Source of the DNA: an uncultured Eubacteriales bacterium
Lineage (GTDB): Bacteria; Bacillota; Clostridia; Oscillospirales; Oscillospiraceae
Direction of reading: 5' to 3'
DNA: 8,304 nucleotides
Assembly (NCBI GenBank): GCA_905201305.1
Contig: CAJKNS010000095.1
Span: 1 to 8,304, forward strand
Shown: positions 1 to 6,194 of the stretch, one piece after another
How the letters are laid out: every line of letters starts with the position of its first letter
How positions within the stretch are numbered: the first letter of the stretch is position 1
Notes under the pieces: model-generated
The model's input: only the letters and a program-made list of their open reading frames with translations
What the model was told of the DNA's origin: nothing
Databases searched by the model: none
Program-made: the position numbers and the translations under genes

Positions 1-698
1 CCCCCGCCGACAACCTGCTGCTGTCTGTTGAGGGCGCAGGCTCCGCTACCGTCAACTTCAAGGACGAAAACGATCAGACCCCCTGGGATCTCACCGGCAA
101 GACCGATGATACCACGGAGCTCAGCGGCGACTTCTTCCTGGGCGCTTACTCTCAGTCCACCGGCAGCCCCGACATCGGCACCGGCGCAAACTCCGCTACC
201 ATCAACTTTGAGAACTCCCAGTGGGAGGGCACCGTGCTCTACGGCGATACCGAGGAAATCACCGGCGTCTGCAATCTGAGCTTCGACTATAAGTCCAGCT
301 GGAAGGTCACCGCCGACACCAAAGTTTCCAATCTGGAAATCTACAATGTGGAGAACATCACCGCCGACGAGCCTGTGACCATCACCTTCGACTCCACCTC
401 CACTGTGGTTGCCGGAACCTATGGCAATGTCACGCTGGAAGGCCCCGGCGTAGATCAGTGGCCTGAAATTCCCGAGGAGCCCGAAGAGGAATCCGTCGTG
501 GAGAGTGTGGTTGAGGAAGTATCCGTTCCTGAAACCACTCCCACCCCCGAGCCCACGCCCGAGGTAACTCCCGAGCCTGAGGAAGCATCCGGCGGTCTGT
601 CCGGCGGCGCCATTGCAGGCATCGTGATTGCCGTCATCGCAGTCATTGCCGTGGTTGCTGTGGTCCTCAAAAAGCGTGCTTCAAAGAACGATAAGTAA
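1..698 (+). CDS. Cell-surface protein with beta-strand repeats and C-terminal membrane anchor (5' partial)
   Basis: The reading frame is open from the left edge (first whole codon at position 3) to a TAA at 696-698, so only about the last 231 residues are seen. The visible N-terminal part is Gly/Ser/Thr/Asn-rich and made of short beta-strand units. Two related strands (SATVNF and SATINF) lie exactly 50 residues apart, as in beta-solenoid adhesins. A module with W-K-V-T, then N-L-E-I, then G-T-Y-G-N-V (about 285-455) follows and is also found at the end of the large minus-strand surface protein at 6240-8304. After it come a stalk rich in Pro, Glu and Thr (about 456-590), a Gly/Ser linker, one hydrophobic helix of Ile/Val/Ala (about 605-668) and a basic tail KKRASKNDK. 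This predicts an extracellular protein held by one membrane helix with a short cytoplasmic tail. No LPXTG-type sortase motif is visible. Ligand and function are unknown. The signal peptide would be off the window. Confidence 0.85.
   Translation, partial: PADNLLLSVEGAGSATVNFKDENDQTPWDLTGKTDDTTELSGDFFLGAYSQSTGSPDIGTGANSATINFENSQWEGTVLYGDTEEITGVCNLSFDYKSSWKVTADTKVSNLEIYNVENITADEPVTITFDSTSTVVAGTYGNVTLEGPGVDQWPEIPEEPEEESVVESVVEEVSVPETTPTPEPTPEVTPEPEEASGGLSGGAIAGIVIAVIAVIAVVAVVLKKRASKNDK
41..208 (+). repeat. Pair of near-identical 18-nt beta-strand repeats 150 nt apart
   Basis: Positions 41-58 and 191-208 match at 17 of 18 bases (ctccgctacc, then g or a, then tcaactt). They are separated by exactly 150 nt, or 50 codons, and both encode S-A-T-V/I-N-F. 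This suggests a repeat of about 50 residues in the surface protein, of which only the last two units are in the window. Confidence 0.6.
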
Positions 699-730
699 TC
701 CCTTCTCGTTCTGACTATAATCCATAACCA

Positions 731-780
731 CTCAGGCGCTGCCGCGAACCCCCGCAGCAGCGCCTGAGACTGTTTTATTC
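731..780 (+). terminator. Rho-independent terminator after the left surface-protein gene
   Basis: A perfect 12-bp inverted repeat (ctcaggcgctgc at 731-742 and gcagcgcctgag at 757-768) with a 14-nt loop is followed on the plus strand by a T-rich stretch (tgttttatt). It lies 32 nt after the stop of the surface-protein gene. It also lies just beyond the stop of the convergent minus-strand exporter gene at 791, so it may serve both, although the T-run is better on the plus strand. Confidence 0.85.
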
Positions 781-790
781 GATTGATTCG

Positions 791-1243
791 TTACGGCTGT
801 CCCGGTCCCCTGCCCCGAGCCGCATAATAGGCATGCATTACCGTGGACACCAGAATAATCCCTGCGGAAATTGCCCCAGCCAGGAGCATAGTGTAGGTTC
901 CCACCCGCAAAAACTCCATGCCCTGCATTTTGACCGCACAAACCATGGTATGGTACAGGCTGCCCCCGGGAATCAGCGGAATTGCCGAGGACATCAAAAA
1001 TACCGTTGCAGGCGCACGGAACCGTCTGGCGCAAATCTCCGCATAAATCGTAATCAGCATGCTGGAGAGCAGATAGCCCGCCACATCCGAGGCTCCCTGT
1101 TCCTTAAAAAGCAGATAGCTTCCCCAGGCAAGCAGTCCGCCCAGCGCGCCCCACAAAAGCGGTTTCCCCCGGACATTAAAAATAAGCGAAAAACCCAGAG
1201 AGCCTAAGGCAGCTGTAATCAGCTGCAAGAGATTCGTTTCCAT
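791..1243 (-). CDS. yjjB: Threonine/serine exporter family protein, small subunit (YjjB-like)
   Basis: This 150-residue integral membrane protein has about five hydrophobic segments (roughly residues 4-22, 29-47, 53-73, 78-96 and 114-136). It matches the ThrE_2/DUF3815 half of the split ThrE exporters. The key signature is S-A-I-P-L-I-P-G-G-S-L-Y-H-T-M at residues 86-100, the P-x-x-P-G-G-x-L-Y motif of this family. In the ThrE family, full-length single-chain exporters move threonine/serine, while E. coli YjjP plus YjjB has been linked to succinate export, so the substrate here is open. The ATG at 1243 has a GGAGG at 1251-1255 immediately after the stop of the upstream yjjP-like gene. The 12-nt gap points to co-transcription and possibly coupled translation. 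The two products would form one transporter in the cytoplasmic membrane. Confidence 0.9.
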   Translation of the reverse strand: METNLLQLITAALGSLGFSLIFNVRGKPLLWGALGGLLAWGSYLLFKEQGASDVAGYLLSSMLITIYAEICARRFRAPATVFLMSSAIPLIPGGSLYHTMVCAVKMQGMEFLRVGTYTMLLAGAISAGIILVSTVMHAYYAARGRGPGQP

Positions 1244-1255
1244 ATCCCGTCCTCC

Positions 1256-2014
1256 TTACAGAAACAGCGCCGATGGGAGCGCAAAGCCCCAAGCCAGTGC
1301 CAGACTCAGCAGCAGAGATTCACAGAACCGCAACAGTCCCGAAATGGTATCGCCGGTGAACATATCCCGAATGGCATTGGTCATGGCAATGCCCGGCACC
1401 AGCAGCATAATATCGCCGATGGCAACCTTGTCCGGCGCACAGGGCACGCCCAAATAGGCAAGTCCATGGGCTGCAAATCCGCCAAAAATCGCGCAGAACA
1501 GGACGGATGCAAGCCCCGGCACCTGAAGCCGTTCCATCATCTGGAGCAGCAGCCGAATCAGCAGTCCAATGACGCCGGATATCACCGCATCCAGCCAGCT
1601 TCCGCCGAAAAACAGAGAAAACACCAGGCTGGTAAAGCCATAAATCAGAACCGTAAAGGGGAAGCCGTAGGTTTTCCCCCGGGCAATTTCCTCCAGACGC
1701 TGCCCCATGGTTTCTATGCTGCATGCCCCGGCGCAAATTTCCCGGCTCAGCGCATTGAGACGGGTCAAAGCGGTCATATCATAATGGATGCCGGAAATGC
1801 GGCGGGTTTGGGTCACCGGTCCATCCGTCCACTGCGCCGTCACCACCATACTGGAGGTAATGGTAAACACATCCACGCGAACCGCGCCCTGGGACCGGAG
1901 AATGCGGGTCAGGGTGTCCTCCACTCTGCCCACCTCGGCGCCTCGGCGCAGCATCTGTTCCCCCAGGTCCAGCGCCCTGGTCAAAAGGATTTCATGCTCC
2001 GACGGCTGCTGCAT
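1256..2014 (-). CDS. yjjP: Threonine/serine exporter family protein, large subunit (YjjP-like, DUF1212)
   Basis: This 252-residue protein has a soluble N-terminal region of about 115 residues followed by about five membrane segments (roughly 119-136, 140-160, 167-188, 199-215 and 229-250). It matches the ThrE/DUF1212 family. Family signatures are an early R-x-G-A-E-V-x-R-V-E-D-T (residues 24-34), G-G-S-W-L-D-A at 137-143, and L-V-P-G-I-A-M-T-N-A-I-R-D with G-D-T-I-S-G at 205-226. The usual partner is the small YjjB-like subunit, encoded directly downstream. The complex likely exports small amino or carboxylic acids, with the substrate not readable from sequence. The ATG at 2014 is supported by a GGGAGG at 2023-2028 and a well-placed promoter at 2045-2073. 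Length is normal for the family and no damage is seen. Confidence 0.92.
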   Translation of the reverse strand: MQQPSEHEILLTRALDLGEQMLRRGAEVGRVEDTLTRILRSQGAVRVDVFTITSSMVVTAQWTDGPVTQTRRISGIHYDMTALTRLNALSREICAGACSIETMGQRLEEIARGKTYGFPFTVLIYGFTSLVFSLFFGGSWLDAVISGVIGLLIRLLLQMMERLQVPGLASVLFCAIFGGFAAHGLAYLGVPCAPDKVAIGDIMLLVPGIAMTNAIRDMFTGDTISGLLRFCESLLLSLALAWGFALPSALFL

Positions 2015-2044
2015 GTTGATCGCCTCCCTGCCTCAGATGCCGTA

Positions 2045-2073
2045 AGAATACCGTAGTTTTTTGTGTTTTTCAA
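2045..2073 (-). promoter_or_regulatory. Sigma-A-like promoter of the yjjP-yjjB operon
   Basis: Read on the minus strand, a -35 box TTGAAA (2068-2073) and a -10 box TATTCT (2045-2050) are separated by exactly 17 bp. Transcription would start near 2038, leaving a leader of about 24 nt that contains the GGGAGG ribosome binding site. Both boxes are close to consensus. Confidence 0.7.
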
Positions 2074-2082
2074 ACAGAATCA

Positions 2083-2111
2083 TTGTGCCCGGGGCAAAAA
2101 TTTGGTATAGT
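2083..2111 (+). promoter_or_regulatory. Sigma-A-like promoter of the dehydrogenase/chaperone/deacylase operon
   Basis: A -35 box TTGTGC (2083-2088) and a -10 box TATAGT (2106-2111) are separated by exactly 17 bp, placing the start near 2118. This leaves a leader of about 46 nt before the GTG at 2164. The -35 is imperfect and the -10 is good. It lies only 9 bp from the -35 of the divergent exporter promoter. Confidence 0.65.
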
Positions 2112-2163
2112 AACCATATTGTGCGCCTTCGTGGTGCAAAGTATGCAAAAAGGAGGGATTTCC

Positions 2164-3126
2164 GTGCGCGTTATGGCAATCATGGGCACGCCCTTTTCTC
2201 CCGATCAATTGGCAGAAATTCAGGTGCTTGCAAAAGAACACGGCTTTACCCTGAAAAACATGGATGCATCCGTCCACTATCCCGCCGATGTGCTGGAGGA
2301 CTGCGAAATTCTGGTGGGCTACTTCCCTCGGGGGCTGCTGAAGGGCGCGCATCACCTGCGCTGGCTGCATCTTCCCTCTGCGGGCGCCGATAAATATGCC
2401 GATGAGGGGCTATACGACGGTCATGATTTTGTGCTGACCAACTCCTCCGGCGCTTTTGGCGCTGCCATTGCCGAGCAGCTGGTCATGGGCACGCTGATGC
2501 TGCTGCGCCGGATGCCGGAATATCTCCACCAGCAGCGGCAGCATGTGTGGCACCGTGCCGGCAACCTTCGGTTTTTAGGCGGCAGCCAGGTGGCAATTCT
2601 GGGCACCGGAAACCTGGGCAGCACCTTTGCAGGCTACTGCTCTGTCATAGGTGCAGAGACCATCGGAATCAGCCGCAGCGGAAAACCGGCGCCGAATTTC
2701 CGTCAGGTTTATCCCATGCCCCAGCGGCTGGAAGCAGGGCGGGATGCCGATGGGGGTGCCGCCTGTCTGCCTCTCACCAAAGAAACCCAGGGAATTTTGG
2801 ACCGCAGCTTTTTCGCAGCAATGAAGCCCGGCGCGATTTTCCTGAACGTTGGTCGCGGCAAAACCGTCTGCCAGCAGGATCTAATCGAAGCCCTCCGTTC
2901 CGGGCATCTCGGCGGCGCCATGCTGGACGTGGCGGAGGAAGAGCCCATGCCCCCGGATTGCCCCCTGTGGGATATGGAAAACGTCTTTATCACCCCTCAT
3001 ATCTCCGGCTCAGACCTGGACCCCCAGAATACTCAGAAGATTTTTGAGATTTTCCGGCGGAATTTCACCCGCTATGTCCAGGGTCAGCCCCTTCAAAACG
3101 TAGTAAACCGAACCCAAGGATACTAA
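2164..3126 (+). CDS. D-2-hydroxyacid dehydrogenase, NAD(P)-dependent
   Basis: The product is a 320-residue D-isomer-specific 2-hydroxyacid dehydrogenase, which would reversibly reduce a 2-keto acid to a D-2-hydroxyacid in the cytoplasm. The split substrate domain is at about 1-95 and 285-320, with the Rossmann domain between. Visible motifs are the dinucleotide loop G-T-G-N-L-G at 147-152, L-P-L-T at 202-205, and the catalytic Arg231 (N-V-G-R-G-K), Glu260 (A-E-E-E-P) and His279 (T-P-H-I-S-G). The second Rossmann strand ends in I-S-R-S-G (169-173), which lacks an acidic residue and suits NADPH better than NADH, as in GhrA-like enzymes. The GTG start at 2164 is chosen because AGGAGGG (2151-2157) lies 6 nt upstream. 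An in-frame ATG at 2083 falls in the promoter, so it is not used. It is the first gene of a three-gene operon. The exact substrate cannot be read. Confidence 0.88.
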   Translation: MRVMAIMGTPFSPDQLAEIQVLAKEHGFTLKNMDASVHYPADVLEDCEILVGYFPRGLLKGAHHLRWLHLPSAGADKYADEGLYDGHDFVLTNSSGAFGAAIAEQLVMGTLMLLRRMPEYLHQQRQHVWHRAGNLRFLGGSQVAILGTGNLGSTFAGYCSVIGAETIGISRSGKPAPNFRQVYPMPQRLEAGRDADGGAACLPLTKETQGILDRSFFAAMKPGAIFLNVGRGKTVCQQDLIEALRSGHLGGAMLDVAEEEPMPPDCPLWDMENVFITPHISGSDLDPQNTQKIFEIFRRNFTRYVQGQPLQNVVNRTQGY

Positions 3127-3153
3127 AATATCATGCAAAAAGGAGAAATTCAC

Positions 3154-4389
3154 ATGCAGGTAACCATTTTATCTCAGGAAAAAGGCTCTGCCAAGGTCCA
3201 GGTCACCTTTCCCGGTGATGTACTGAGCAAGGCGCTGGACAAGGTCTATGCAGAGTATACCAAAACCCACACGGACTTTCAGGTTCCCCGCGCCAACCTT
3301 GTCACCGATCCCGCTGCCCAGAATTTGCTGCGGCAGGCAGTGCAGGACGTGTTTTCCGAGCACTATGCCCAGGCAATTGCAGAAACCGGTCTGACCGTTG
3401 CTTCCGAGCCGGTGATTTCCGTGCTTCAGGCAAACGAAACGGATGGACTGGAATTCCAGATGGAGTTTGCCCTGCGTCCCGAGATCAAGCTGGGACAGTA
3501 CAAGGGCATTCATGTCAGATGCCCCAGCATCGAGCTCACAGAGGCAGAAAAGCAGGCAGCCATCGATGCTGCCCAGGCGCAGAACACCGTGCACAAAAGC
3601 GTAGACCGTCCCGCTCAGCTGGGCGACATTGCTGTGATTGATTTTACCGGCTATCTCGACGGCGTTCCCTTCGACGGCGGCGCAGGCACCGACTATCCCC
3701 TCCCTCTGGGCTCCGGCACCTTTATTCCCGGCTTTGAGGAGCAGCTGGTAGGCGCTTCCATCGGCGATCATGTGGCAGTCAATGTCACGTTCCCGGAAAA
3801 CTATCAGGCAGAGAACCTTGCCGGAAAGCCCACGGTGTTCCGCGTCACCATCAAGGGACTCCAGCATCCCGAGCAGGCGCCCCTTACCGAGGAGCAGAAG
3901 CAGCAGGCAGTGCAGCAGGCGGAGCAGCAGAAAAAGAACCAGGCGGACCTCCAGATTGAGGACTATGTGCTGGGAAAAATTCTGGACGAAGCCCATGCAG
4001 AAATTCCCGACGCCATGCTCAAAAGCGAGGTCAACATCTGCATGCAGCAGTTTGCCGCAGAGCTCAGCGCAAAGGGCAGCGATTTAACCGCCTTTACCCG
4101 TCAGAGTGGCAAAACCGTCGATCAGATGGCTGCGGAAATGGAGCCCCTTGCCAAGCGCCGGATTATGCTGCGGCTGGTGCTCACCGCCATTGCCGAGGCA
4201 GAGCAGCTGGAAGCCACCGCAGAAGAGGTAGAGGCACACTGGGACGCCATGGCGCAGCAGTACGGCATCGACAAGCCCCGGCTGAAGGTCTATGCCGGTG
4301 ACGGGGCAGAGGAGCAGATTAAAGCGGAAATCACCAGCTCCAAGGCATATGCCCTGCTGCGGGAAAGCACAATTCTGGAGATGGAATAA
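3154..4389 (+). CDS. Trigger-factor-like chaperone/peptidyl-prolyl isomerase lacking the ribosome-docking motif
   Basis: The 411-residue product has the three-part layout of trigger factor (Tig): an N-terminal domain (about 1-120), an FKBP-type prolyl isomerase domain (about 157-237) and a helical C-terminal chaperone domain (about 240-411). The FKBP part is well kept, with G-D-I-A-V-I-D-F, D-G-V-P-F-D-G-G, G-S-G-T-F-I-P-G-F-E-E-Q-L, F-P-E-N-Y and L-A-G-K. The N-terminal loop that in canonical trigger factor reads G-F-R-x-G-K-x-P is replaced by D-F-Q-V-P-R (residues 41-46), so the basic ribosome-contact residues are gone. A Gln-rich helix lies at about 246-262. The neighbours are metabolic genes, not the usual clpP/clpX. 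Start ATG 3154 has AGGAG at 3141-3145; an in-frame ATG at 3133 lies upstream of that site. The stop is 1 nt from the next start. It is probably a ribosome-independent paralogue, by inference, so the symbol tig is withheld. Confidence 0.88.
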   Translation: MQVTILSQEKGSAKVQVTFPGDVLSKALDKVYAEYTKTHTDFQVPRANLVTDPAAQNLLRQAVQDVFSEHYAQAIAETGLTVASEPVISVLQANETDGLEFQMEFALRPEIKLGQYKGIHVRCPSIELTEAEKQAAIDAAQAQNTVHKSVDRPAQLGDIAVIDFTGYLDGVPFDGGAGTDYPLPLGSGTFIPGFEEQLVGASIGDHVAVNVTFPENYQAENLAGKPTVFRVTIKGLQHPEQAPLTEEQKQQAVQQAEQQKKNQADLQIEDYVLGKILDEAHAEIPDAMLKSEVNICMQQFAAELSAKGSDLTAFTRQSGKTVDQMAAEMEPLAKRRIMLRLVLTAIAEAEQLEATAEEVEAHWDAMAQQYGIDKPRLKVYAGDGAEEQIKAEITSSKAYALLRESTILEME

Positions 4390-4390
4390 T

Positions 4391-5743
4391 ATGAAAACCT
4401 GGATCACCGGGGGCAGAGTCATGGACCCCCGGACCCATATTGACAGCAAATTAAACGTGGTGCTGGAGGGCGGCAAGGTGGTCGCCCTGACCAATGACGC
4501 CCCGGCTCCCGATGCCCGCATTCTTCATGCCGAAAACCGGGTGGTATGCCCGGGCTTTCTGGACATTCACATGCACGAAGCGCCATTGGGGGATCTTTCC
4601 GATATTGAGGGCTCCATTCTGGGCTGCATGCTGCGGATGGGCGTTACCACGGCGCTGGGCGGCAACTGCGGCGAAAATATTTTGCCCCCCAAGGAGTATC
4701 TCCAACGGGTAGCCGGTCGTCTGCCCATCTCTCTGGCGCTGCTGGCAGGTCACGGTGCAGCGCGGGAGGCAGCAGGCTTCTCGGACCGCTACCAGTCCCT
4801 TTCGCCGGAGCAGATTCACCGGGTCACGGATATTCTGAAAACCTGGCTGGAGGACGGCTGCTTTGGCATCTCCTATGGTATTCGCTACTATCCCGGCACC
4901 ACCCGGGAGGAGCTGCTGGAAACGGCACAGCTGTGCCAGAAAGAGCATCTGCTGGTGGCAGCCCATGTCCGGGATGACGCCGACTATATCTTTGACTCCA
5001 TTACGGAGTTTCTGGAGCCCGGCTGGAAATACGGTCTGAAAATGCAGGTGAGCCACCTTGGCTCCATGGGCGGCTACGGGCAGATGGCGCAGGTGCTCTC
5101 CATTCTGGATGCTGCCCGGGCAAAGGGTCTTGACGTTATGGCGGACTGCTATCCCTACGATGCCTTTTCCACCCGCATCGGCGAAACCACCTATGATCCC
5201 GGATTTCTGGAGCGGTATCACTGCGATTACAGTGCCATTGGCATCTGCGGCGGAACATACGACGGTCAGCGGTGCACCAAGGAGATATTTGACGAGCTGC
5301 GGAAGGAGCATCCGGAAACCATCACCGTGGGCTATGTGATGCAGCCGGAGGACGTCCGCATGGCAATGGCACACCCTGCCGTGATGCTGTGCAGCGACGG
5401 TCTGATGGAAGCGCATGAGGGGCACCCCCGGGCTGCCGGTACGTTCCCTCGTCTCATTGCCCAATATGTAAGGACCGGAACTCTGGGACTCTACGATGCC
5501 ATTGAAAAAATGACGTCCATGCCTGCCCAGCGGCTTGGACTGGTCCAGAAGGGCAGCATTGCCCCGGGCTGCGATGCAGATCTTGTCATCTTTGACCCGG
5601 ACACCATCGAAGACCGAGCTACCTTCCAGCAGCCGGATCTTCCTCCCGTGGGCATCGACTATGTGCTTTTGGGCGGCGAAATTGCCTGCGACCATGGAAC
5701 CATTGTAAACGGGACACTGGGCGCACCCATCCTGCGGAAATAA
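4391..5743 (+). CDS. N-acyl-D-amino-acid deacylase family amidohydrolase (D-aminoacylase-like)
   Basis: The 450-residue product is a metal-dependent amidohydrolase. The family removes the acyl group from N-acyl-D-amino acids, giving a carboxylate and a free D-amino acid. Motifs run in the expected order: P-G-F-L-D-I-H-M-H-E (metal ligands His60, His62), G-N-C-G with the metal-bridging Cys93 typical of D-aminoacylases, A-A-H-V-R (His192), Q-V-S-H-L-G (His222), D-C-Y-P-Y at 252-256, C-S-D-G with catalytic Asp336, then G-H-P-R-A-A-G-T-F-P-R and the closing A-D-L-V-I-F-D-P of the small beta domain. All expected catalytic residues are present and length is near the family norm of about 480. ATG 4391 lies 1 nt after the upstream stop, with GGAG at 4377-4380, so translational coupling is likely. 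The fit to the D-aminoacylase branch is good; side-chain preference is unknown, and a D-glutamate or dipeptide deacylase is possible. Confidence 0.88.
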   Translation: MKTWITGGRVMDPRTHIDSKLNVVLEGGKVVALTNDAPAPDARILHAENRVVCPGFLDIHMHEAPLGDLSDIEGSILGCMLRMGVTTALGGNCGENILPPKEYLQRVAGRLPISLALLAGHGAAREAAGFSDRYQSLSPEQIHRVTDILKTWLEDGCFGISYGIRYYPGTTREELLETAQLCQKEHLLVAAHVRDDADYIFDSITEFLEPGWKYGLKMQVSHLGSMGGYGQMAQVLSILDAARAKGLDVMADCYPYDAFSTRIGETTYDPGFLERYHCDYSAIGICGGTYDGQRCTKEIFDELRKEHPETITVGYVMQPEDVRMAMAHPAVMLCSDGLMEAHEGHPRAAGTFPRLIAQYVRTGTLGLYDAIEKMTSMPAQRLGLVQKGSIAPGCDADLVIFDPDTIEDRATFQQPDLPPVGIDYVLLGGEIACDHGTIVNGTLGAPILRK

Positions 5744-5787
5744 GAAGTGCATAAGCCTATCTGAGCTGATCTACAATAACGCAAATT

Positions 5788-5827
5788 GCCCCTGTGCAGC
5801 GGAACAACCGACTGCGCAGGGGCTTTT
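5788..5827. terminator. Convergent, probably bidirectional terminator
   Basis: Arms gcccctgtgcag (5788-5799) and ctgcgcaggggc (5812-5823) pair over 12 bp with one G-U wobble and a 12-nt loop. They are followed on the plus strand by TTTT (5824-5827). The hairpin is 44 nt after the deacylase stop and 15 nt beyond the stop of the minus-strand Dabb gene. On the minus strand a weaker AATTTGCGTT follows, so it can end both transcripts. Confidence 0.85.
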
Positions 5828-5838
5828 CAAGGATTCTC

Positions 5839-6168
5839 TCAGATTTCAAAATCAATGGCGCTGACCTTCTTCACCATGCCCTGGGAAAATGCCATTAGGG
5901 ACTGGTGTGCCTGGGACGCAGGATATGCCGCTGCATCCTCCGGTTTTGCAAAGTCGATCATCTGCACCACCTGGGTAAACATCACCGGGGCTTCCTCCGG
6001 CAGCTCCGGCTGCTGTCCCACATAGGTTGCCACCCGATTTCCCACAATGCTGGGCTCCTGTGCCGGAAGTGCGTTTAAAAACTCCACCAGCGCCTGGGTA
6101 TTCTCCGCTGCGGTTTTCCCGTTGGCAGGCTGAGCCTCCATTTGAAACATGGAAATATGACGAATCAT
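5839..6168 (-). CDS. Dabb (stress-responsive alpha/beta-barrel) domain protein
   Basis: This small 109-residue protein opens with M-I-R-H-I-S-M-F, the typical first strand of Dabb-domain proteins (ferredoxin-like dimeric alpha/beta barrels). It continues with a helix (about 17-34), the strand V-M-F-T-Q-V-V-Q-M-I-D-F (62-73), a helix with Y-P-A-S-Q-A-H-Q (82-89) and the closing strand K-V-S-A-I-D-F (101-107). Length equals the family norm. Bacterial members are mostly uncharacterised; some relatives are enzymes or stress-induced, so no reaction can be assigned. The ATG at 6168 has AAAGGAG at 6177-6183. It lies 71 nt after the large surface-protein gene on the same strand, separated by a strong hairpin, and no convincing promoter is seen between them. 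A linked or read-through transcript is possible. Confidence 0.82.
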   Translation of the reverse strand: MIRHISMFQMEAQPANGKTAAENTQALVEFLNALPAQEPSIVGNRVATYVGQQPELPEEAPVMFTQVVQMIDFAKPEDAAAYPASQAHQSLMAFSQGMVKKVSAIDFEI

Positions 6169-6176
6169 GCTTTCTG

Positions 6177-6191
6177 CTCCTTTCTGAGGAG
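6177..6191 (-). promoter_or_regulatory. Small hairpin that can mask the Dabb ribosome binding site
   Basis: On the minus strand CTCCT (6187-6191) and AGGAG (6177-6181) form a perfect 5-bp stem with a 5-nt loop (CAGAA). The right arm is the Shine-Dalgarno sequence of the Dabb gene. This could lower or gate its translation. The stem is short, so the effect is uncertain. Confidence 0.35.
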
Positions 6192-6194
6192 ATA

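Noticed and set aside
580..698. Sortase sorting signal at the end of the left surface protein
   Set aside because: A hydrophobic helix and basic tail are present but there is no LPXTG or related motif before them, so a plain membrane anchor is preferred.
1466..2056. Plus-strand open frame of 196 codons opposite the yjjP-like gene
   Set aside because: Composition is unnatural (His, Gln, Arg and Pro rich), there are no motifs, and the opposite strand carries a clear membrane protein.
2119..2139. Possible operator dyad (TTGTGC ... GTGCAA) just after the transcription start
   Set aside because: Only 4 of 6 positions are symmetrical, which is too weak to call.
2083..2163. Upstream in-frame ATG start for the dehydrogenase
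   Set aside because: It lies on the predicted -35 box and would precede the transcription start; the GTG at 2164 has a well-spaced AGGAGGG.
3169..3996. Minus-strand open frame of 275 codons opposite the trigger-factor-like gene
   Set aside because: Leu/Gly/Cys-rich composition without motifs, fully covered by a well-supported gene.
4451..5752. Long open frame (433 codons) on the minus strand opposite the deacylase
   Set aside because: It is antisense to a gene with all catalytic motifs in place, its translation resembles no known family, and no ribosome binding site was seen. GC-rich codon bias creates such mirror frames.
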